Positions 58,903-64,000 of a stretch of 64,000 bases of DNA are shown in pieces. The DNA comes from an uncultured Pseudohongiella sp. (GTDB lineage: Bacteria > Pseudomonadota > Gammaproteobacteria > Pseudomonadales > Pseudohongiellaceae), in assembly GCA_951812965.1 (NCBI GenBank), contig OX638341.1, positions 1,222,438-1,286,437 of the forward strand. Direction: 5' to 3'. A program made the position numbers and the translations under genes. Within the stretch, counting starts at the first letter, position 1, and each line of letters opens with the position of its first letter. A model generated the notes under the pieces. The model saw nothing but the letters and a program-made list of their open reading frames with translations. It did no database searches and had not been told where the DNA came from.

Positions 58903-60428
58903 GCCCGCTCGCCCTTGAGTTCGCTGAACGCCGCTGCAAGCAGTGACTCCTTGTTCCACTGGCCGCGACCGAAATCGGCCACTGCTTTCCCGTTCGACAG
59001 CACGAGGATACGGTCGCACAGGGCCATCAACTCTTCCAGTTCGCTCGAAACCACGAGTATCGCGGCGCCCTTGTCGCGCAATTCGCGCAAATGTTCGTGA
59101 ATGGCCAGTTTCGAACCCACATCGACGCCGCGGGTCGGCTCGTCCAGCAGGCACACGTCGGATTCCGCTTCCAGCCAGCGGGCGAACAGCAGTTTCTGCT
59201 GGTTCCCGCCGCTGAGCCGGTCGATGATCTGCAACGGGCCTTCGCATTTCACCTTGAGCCTGGCGATCAGTTCCTCGCTCACGCGCTGTTCGCGTCGCGG
59301 AATAATGGCGGCAAGCGCGCCGCCCAGTTTTCCCAGGCCGGCGATCGTGGAATTCAAACTCACGGGTTTTCCGGGGAATATCCCCTGGGACTTACGATCC
59401 TCGGCGATCAGGGCCATGCCGTTCTTCACGGCGGCCCCGGCGGAATCGATCGAGATTTCCATCCCGTCTTCCATCAGCGTCACCTGGCCCTCGCGCTCGG
59501 TCGCAAGCCCGAAAATTGTGTGCAGCAGTTCCGAGCGTCCGGCGCCCGCAAGTCCGGCTATGCCGATTATCTCGCCGCGATGGCATTCGAGCGACAGCGG
59601 TTCAGGGAAGTCCGCGCTGGAGACGTTTTCGAGTTTCAACCGCAGTTCGCCGGCCTGGCGCGGGCTGTCGTTGCCATGAACGATGAGGTCTTCGCCGGAC
59701 ATGGCCCTGATGAGGTCATCGCTGCCCAGGGAACCGCAAGGCGCGGTCAACGCAATGCTGCCGTCGCGTAACACGGAGACCGTGTCGCACACTGCCAGGA
59801 TGTCGTCCAGGCGATGGGAAACGTAGAGTACGCCGAGGCCGTCGCGGGCTCTCTTTTTAATAATCTCGTGCAGGCGGTCGGCCTGGGGCGAGGTCAAGGC
59901 CGAAGTGGGCTCGTCCAGAATCAGCAGGCGGCAATTCGCTTCCGGCATCGACAGCGCCTTGGCCAATTCCACAAGTTGTTTCTCGGCAAGCGTCAGATTT
60001 TCCAGGGGGGATTCCGGGGCGACTTCATCGAGACCCACCAGGTCCATCAGGCCTTGCGCCCTTTGCCTGACCTCGGGCCGGTCCACCGTAAGCGCATTTC
60101 GGGGAAGCTCGGCCAGCAGGATATTCTCGGCGACCGATAAAGGTTCGATCAGGCTCAACTCCTGGGAGGCCAGCGCGATTCCCGCGTTCAGCGCCTCGCG
60201 CCTGGTTTTCACGCCAAAAGGCTTTCCATCGAGTTCGATTTGCCCGGCATCGGCATCGGCATCGGCATCGAGCAGGCCGCTGACGATATTGATAAGTGTC
60301 GTTTTCCCCGCGCCGTTCTCGCCCACCAGTCCGTGTATGCTGCCACGGGAGACGTCGAGACAGACGTCCTTCAATACCGGCGCGGCAAAGCTCTTGCCGA
60401 GACCCCTGATGGCAATGCAGTTGGTCAT
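58899..60428 (-). CDS. rbsA: Ribose-type ABC transporter ATPase (two ABC domains)
   Basis: A 509-aa protein with two ABC domains as in RbsA. The first has GENGAGKTTLINIVSGLL (Walker A), a LTLAEKQLVELAKAL signature and LLILDEPTSALTS (Walker B). The second has a degenerate Walker A (GLAGAGRSELLHTIFG), LSGGNQQKLLFARWL and CLLDEPTRGVDVGS. An in-frame run of four GGCATC units on the plus strand (60246-60269) encodes DADADADA near residue 60. It powers import through RbsC. It follows the binding-protein gene by 12 bases and overlaps the permease gene. Confidence 0.92.
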   Translation of the reverse strand: MTNCIAIRGLGKSFAAPVLKDVCLDVSRGSIHGLVGENGAGKTTLINIVSGLLDADADADAGQIELDGKPFGVKTRREALNAGIALASQELSLIEPLSVAENILLAELPRNALTVDRPEVRQRAQGLMDLVGLDEVAPESPLENLTLAEKQLVELAKALSMPEANCRLLILDEPTSALTSPQADRLHEIIKKRARDGLGVLYVSHRLDDILAVCDTVSVLRDGSIALTAPCGSLGSDDLIRAMSGEDLIVHGNDSPRQAGELRLKLENVSSADFPEPLSLECHRGEIIGIAGLAGAGRSELLHTIFGLATEREGQVTLMEDGMEISIDSAGAAVKNGMALIAEDRKSQGIFPGKPVSLNSTIAGLGKLGGALAAIIPRREQRVSEELIARLKVKCEGPLQIIDRLSGGNQQKLLFARWLEAESDVCLLDEPTRGVDVGSKLAIHEHLRELRDKGAAILVVSSELEELMALCDRILVLSNGKAVADFGRGQWNKESLLAAAFSELKGERA

Positions 60429-60440
60429 GTAGCGCCGTCG

Positions 60441-61379
60441 CTATTGCCCGAAAGATTCTGCCGTGACGAGTTCCAACGGAGTCTCCCTGTCCGCAGGAAT
60501 GACCCCGGTCTCCAGCACTTCGAGCGCATACTCGATGCCGAACACGGCGAGTTGGTCGCCGAACTGATCCACGGTGGCGACGACGGCGCCGGACTCCAAC
60601 AGGGGATGAATCGCCGAAATATTGTCGAATCCGGCGATCGTCACATCGTGCTCCCGCGCAGCCATGCCGACCGCCGATGCGGCCCCGAGCGCCATGTTGT
60701 CGTTTGCCGCCAGGATCGCATCCAGCTCGGGGAATTGGGTAAGAATCGCCGAGGTCACCTGGGCGGCCCGGGTCTGATCCCATTCGCCGCTTTGCCGGGT
60801 GACGACCTCCATGTCCGCCGCCGCCACCGCTTCCTCGAACCCGTTTCTGCGCTGGATCGAATTGAACGCCGAAGTGATGCCTTCCAGGATCGCCACCTGG
60901 CTGCCGCTTTCCAGATTTCGCAATGCGTAGTCTCCCACCATCCTGGCGCCGGCGAGATTGCTCGGGCCGATAAAGGGAATCTGCAACTCGTATTCAGCCA
61001 GCACCTCGGCTTCAAGTCGGTTATCGATGTTGATGACGACGATGCCCGCCACCGCCGCGCGCGACAGCGCCGGCACCAGCGCTCTTGAATCCGCCGGTGC
61101 GATGACGATGGCGTCCACGCGGGAACTGATCATCTGATCGACCAGGGCAACCTGTTGCGCCAGGTCGCTCTCGTTGCGAATGCCGTTGACGATCAACTCG
61201 TACCGGCCCGCATTTTCCGCCTGATGCGCTTCGGCGCCATCGGCCATGTTGACGAAAAACTCGTTGGCCAGGGATTTCATGACGAGCGCGACGCGGGGCG
61301 CATCGGACGATTCGTCGGCGCCGCATGCCGCCAACAGCGACAGTACGCCAAGCGCCAGAAGATTATGGATCCTGTTCAT
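60441..61379 (-). CDS. rbsB: Ribose-type ABC transporter substrate-binding lipoprotein
   Basis: A 312-aa protein with lipobox LLAACGAD, so it is anchored to the membrane as a lipoprotein rather than free in the periplasm as E. coli RbsB. The mature chain matches the periplasmic-binding-protein type I fold: VALVMKSLANEFFVNMADGAEAHQ, AIVIAPADSRALVPALSRAAVAGIVVINIDNRL, AILEGITSAFNSIQRRNGF and AILAANDNMALGAASAVG. It likely binds ribose or a related pentose. Operon order is ribokinase, binding protein, ATPase, permease. Confidence 0.9.
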   Translation of the reverse strand: MNRIHNLLALGVLSLLAACGADESSDAPRVALVMKSLANEFFVNMADGAEAHQAENAGRYELIVNGIRNESDLAQQVALVDQMISSRVDAIVIAPADSRALVPALSRAAVAGIVVINIDNRLEAEVLAEYELQIPFIGPSNLAGARMVGDYALRNLESGSQVAILEGITSAFNSIQRRNGFEEAVAAADMEVVTRQSGEWDQTRAAQVTSAILTQFPELDAILAANDNMALGAASAVGMAAREHDVTIAGFDNISAIHPLLESGAVVATVDQFGDQLAVFGIEYALEVLETGVIPADRETPLELVTAESFGQ

Positions 61380-61451
61380 TGTTTACCTGGTCTCGACTAA
61401 TGCGCACAAGCATAACATCGGAATTGCATGACCCTGGCGCAAGTATTCGAG

Positions 61452-62369
61452 CTAAATGTCCAATTCATGTGCGTATGGCATTGCGTCCTGGGCGCCGAGC
61501 CGGGTAACGGCTATCGACGCCGCCCGGCAGGCAAATTCTACGCTGGCTCCAAGGCACAGGCCCCGAGCCAGCGCCACCGCGACCGAGCCGTTAAAGCAGT
61601 CTCCCGCCGCGGTAGTGTCAACTGCGTTTACTTCAGGAGCTGGAATCAGTCGGGCATTTTCACCAGTCGCCAGCAGCACGCCACCGGCGCCCAGGGTAAC
61701 AGCAACGTTCGCAGCGCCCGCGTCGAGCAATCTTGCCGCAGCCTCGTGAGCGGAGTTTTCGTCGCTCACCTCGATTCCGGAAATAATTTCCGCCTCGGTT
61801 TCGTTGGGTGTCAGCAGGTAAGCGCCCGCAACGAGTGAAGAGGGCAATTGCCGGGCGGGGGCCGGATCCAGAATGATCCTGCATCCTTTTTGGCGCGCCA
61901 GCGTCACCGCATGCTTCACCGTCTCCAGCGGAATTTCCAACTGCAACAACACCAGCGAAGCATGGGGAATCTCTTTGAAAGCACTCTCGATGTGCTCGCA
62001 ATCGACAGAGTCATTCGCCCCGGGCGCCACCACGATATGGTTTTCTCCGCTGTCGTCCACGCTGATCAGCGCTACGCCCGAAGGCCGTTCGCCTTCGCGG
62101 CTCACCAAACTGGTATCGATGCCTTCCGATTCCAGTCTTTCAATGGCTGAGTCGCCAAAAACATCCGCGCCGACCTTGCCGACCATCGCCACCTTCGCAC
62201 CGAGCCGCGCCGCCGCTACCGCCTGATTGGCGCCCTTGCCTCCGGCCTTCATGAAAAACTCGCCGCCGATTACTGTCTGCCCGTGTTGGGGCAATTTCGG
62301 AGTCTTGACCACCATGTCGGTATTGATGCTGCCGATCACGGTGATCTGATGATGAGCGCTTGTGCCCAT
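61452..62369 (-). CDS. rbsK: Ribokinase
   Basis: A 305-aa PfkB-family sugar kinase. It has ITVIGSINTDMVVKTPKLPQHGQTVIG, AGGKGANQAVAAARLGA (substrate-binding GG), and DTTAAGDCFNGSVAVALARG with the catalytic Asp and anion hole. Length and motifs match RbsK, which phosphorylates D-ribose to ribose 5-phosphate in the cytoplasm. It is the first gene of the ribose operon, 72 bases before the binding-protein gene, and is divergent from the exported glycohydrolase gene at 62514. Confidence 0.92.
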   Translation of the reverse strand: MGTSAHHQITVIGSINTDMVVKTPKLPQHGQTVIGGEFFMKAGGKGANQAVAAARLGAKVAMVGKVGADVFGDSAIERLESEGIDTSLVSREGERPSGVALISVDDSGENHIVVAPGANDSVDCEHIESAFKEIPHASLVLLQLEIPLETVKHAVTLARQKGCRIILDPAPARQLPSSLVAGAYLLTPNETEAEIISGIEVSDENSAHEAAARLLDAGAANVAVTLGAGGVLLATGENARLIPAPEVNAVDTTAAGDCFNGSVAVALARGLCLGASVEFACRAASIAVTRLGAQDAMPYAHELDI

Positions 62370-62513
62370 GAACGGTATCCCTTTATTATCGGGCCCTTTC
62401 GCAGCTACTCGGCGGGCTGCCTGGAGGCGGTTACTCTATTCAGTTGCCCGGGGAAAATAAAGAATCCCGAAAAGCCCAGCTCAAAAAAAGTTCAGAACAG
62501 GCCCAGACAGAAC

Positions 62514-64000
62514 ATGGTGAAAATTCGCGAACGAATCCAGACGATCGGCGCTTTCCTCATCGCAACAAGCTGCATTCTCCTTCCGGCGCTGACCATTGCT
62601 GCGGAAGATTCCGTAACGCTGTCGACGGCGGAATTGAGAGACAAGATCAGGGGCGCCTGGGCCGCGCAAACCATCGGCGTGACCTACGGCTTTCCCGTCG
62701 AGTTTCGTTTCAACAGCAGGCGCGTTCCCGACGACCATGAAATACCCTGGTACGACGGCTACCTGCTGGAAACCTTCACCGAGCGTCCGGGCGCCTATGA
62801 CGATATCTACATGGACCTCTCTTTCGTTCAGGTCTACGAGGACGAGGGCTTCGACGCGCCCGCGCAGTCATTCGCGAACGCTTTCGCAAATGCCGAATAC
62901 AGCCTCTGGTTCGCCAACCAGGTCGCCCGTTACAACATCCTGAACGGCCTCACGCCTCCCGAGTCCGGGCACTGGCGCAACAACCCTGCCGCCGACGATA
63001 TCGATTTTCAGATCGAGGCCGACTTCGCCGGCCTGATGGCGCCGGGGATGGTCAATTCGGCGATCGAAGTGAGCGACAAGATCGGCCACATCATGAATTA
63101 CGGCGATGGCTGGTACGGCGGCGTTTTTATCGCGGCGATGTATTCGCTGGCTTTCATAGAGGACGACATCGAGACCATCGTCGACCGCGCGATCGACGTG
63201 ATTCCCGAAGAAAGCGATTTTCACAAGGTCATCGACCATGTCATCGCCCTGCACGATGAGAATCCCGACGACTGGAAATTCGCCTGGGACGGCATCAACC
63301 GGGAGTGGGCGCATACCGATCTTGGCCCCAGAGGGCTCATGAACCCATTCAACATCGACGCCAAGATCAATGCGGCATGGGTCGTGCTGGGCCTGCTTTA
63401 CGGCGACGGCGACTTCGGCCGGACCATGGAAATCGCCACGCGCGCCGGCGATGACGCCGACTGCAATCCGGCCTCGGCCGCCGGCATACTCGGCACGATT
63501 TACGGTTATGACGCGATTCCCGAATTCTGGAAACAGGGCCTGTCCGATGTGGAAGGTCTCGATTTCGCCTACACCACGATCTCGCTCAACGAAGCCTACG
63601 ACATGTCCTACCGCCACGCCCTGCAAATGATTCGCCGGGAAGGAGGACTCGTCAGCGAGAGCAGCGTGACGATTCCGGTGCAGACGCCCGAAGTCGTGCC
63701 GTTCGAGGATTCCTTCGAGAACCATTACGCAAATGAGAATATTCAACTCGGGTCCGGCGAAGGCCGTGGGCGCACTTTCGTCGAGATGGGCGAGTCCTAC
63801 ACATTCGAATTCGATGGCATCGGCTTCGCCCTGATGGGCGCCGCCCAGGCGGGCGGCGATGAAGATCATGTTTTCACGGCGGAACTTCGCGTTGATGGCG
63901 AGTTGGTGGAAACAGCGCAATGGCCTACGAATTTCGTCACGCGCCGTTTCTACCTTTTCTGGCAATACGATTTACCGGACGGGGATCATGTAGTGGAAGT
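62514..64000 (+). CDS. Exported ADP-ribosylglycohydrolase-family protein (3' end outside the window)
   Basis: The frame from the ATG at 62514 is open to the window end (495 codons seen). The signal peptide is RIQTIGAFLIATSCILLPALTIAAE. The ARH core runs to about residue 360: LRDKIRGAWAAQTIGVTYGF, a first acidic pair near AYDDIYMDL, GHIMNYGDGWYGGVFIAAMYS and ATRAGDDADCNPASAAGILG, with D313, D314 and D316 as the metal ligands. A beta-sandwich-like region follows (SYTFEFDGIGFALMG). Known ARHs remove ADP-ribose from proteins, but exported members in polysaccharide or nucleoside clusters may act on other ribosides. The neighbouring ribose transporter and ribokinase suggest that ribose from its product is imported. 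Confidence 0.85.
   Translation, partial: MVKIRERIQTIGAFLIATSCILLPALTIAAEDSVTLSTAELRDKIRGAWAAQTIGVTYGFPVEFRFNSRRVPDDHEIPWYDGYLLETFTERPGAYDDIYMDLSFVQVYEDEGFDAPAQSFANAFANAEYSLWFANQVARYNILNGLTPPESGHWRNNPAADDIDFQIEADFAGLMAPGMVNSAIEVSDKIGHIMNYGDGWYGGVFIAAMYSLAFIEDDIETIVDRAIDVIPEESDFHKVIDHVIALHDENPDDWKFAWDGINREWAHTDLGPRGLMNPFNIDAKINAAWVVLGLLYGDGDFGRTMEIATRAGDDADCNPASAAGILGTIYGYDAIPEFWKQGLSDVEGLDFAYTTISLNEAYDMSYRHALQMIRREGGLVSESSVTIPVQTPEVVPFEDSFENHYANENIQLGSGEGRGRTFVEMGESYTFEFDGIGFALMGAAQAGGDEDHVFTAELRVDGELVETAQWPTNFVTRRFYLFWQYDLPDGDHVVE

Noticed and set aside
62868..63965. A 365-codon frame antisense to the exported glycohydrolase
   Set aside because: The plus strand frame has a signal peptide and ARH metal motifs; the antisense frame has no recognisable features.

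Overview
The window is about 60 percent G+C, gene-dense and typical of an uncultured heterotrophic proteobacterium, most likely a marine gammaproteobacterium. This is inferred from the families present (DUF6152, DUF1552/DUF1592, periplasmic quinoproteins, SoxCD-like proteins, TonB receptor, PPIase lipoprotein); no rRNA or classical marker gene is present to confirm it. Most products carry a signal peptide, lipobox or Tat motif, so the window is mainly a periplasmic or secreted oxidative repertoire. It holds five PQQ-dependent dehydrogenases (3.8, 15.4, 32.2, 36.9 and 48.2 kb), one of them fused to an NHL propeller.

Layout. 0-1.4 kb: DUF6152 protein and secreted partners. 1.5-3.6 kb: IS copy A (ISAs1-type transposase with an N-terminal DUF4338/DruA-like domain). 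3.8-15.3 kb: quinoprotein, DUF6152 pair, membrane proteins, exported methyltransferase-like protein, CMD protein, LysM/M15-like protein, PPIase, aminotransferase plus POT transporter, SnoaL-like proteins. 15.4-24.6 kb: NHL-PQQ fusion, acetoacetyl-CoA synthetase, MaoC, NHL protein, formylglycine-generating-enzyme homologue, SCOT-type CoA transferase. 24.7-30.1 kb: haem-type TonB receptor with a chelatase-fold lipoprotein and two metallo-beta-lactamase-fold enzymes. 30.2-35.9 kb: SoxC-like molybdoenzyme, cytochrome c, quinoprotein, two small membrane-anchored proteins and a Tat-exported PLP enzyme. 36-46 kb: accessory region with VapBC, a low-GC SDR, HAD, two HTH antitoxin-like genes, RidA, TlpA, a CxCC propeller, tRNA-Ser(CGA), HicAB and an IS1202/ISNCY-like element. 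46.2-50.2 kb: cupin, amidohydrolase and quinoprotein in overlapping frames. 50.3-55.7 kb: DUF1592, DUF1552 and ankyrin genes. 55.8-57.8 kb: IS copy B, same length as copy A and inverted. 58-62.4 kb: ribose-type ABC transporter and ribokinase, divergent from an exported ADP-ribosylglycohydrolase cut by the window end.

The most distinctive non-coding signal is a dispersed GTAG-footed palindrome (core GGGCGAGGCATGCCTCGCCC and a compensated variant GGGCGACGCATGCGTCGCCC). It occurs about 17 times, almost always between genes and often as inverted pairs. It has REP architecture and predicts a RAYT (REP-associated tyrosine transposase) elsewhere in the genome. Both ISAs1-type copies lie directly beside such pairs.

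Metabolically, the acetoacetyl-CoA synthetase, MaoC hydratase and CoA transferase suggest ketone-body or short-chain acyl-CoA handling. The quinoproteins and the Sox-like enzyme would feed periplasmic cytochromes, and the ribose operon with the exported glycohydrolase suggests scavenging of ribosyl compounds. Substrates of the quinoproteins cannot be told from sequence.
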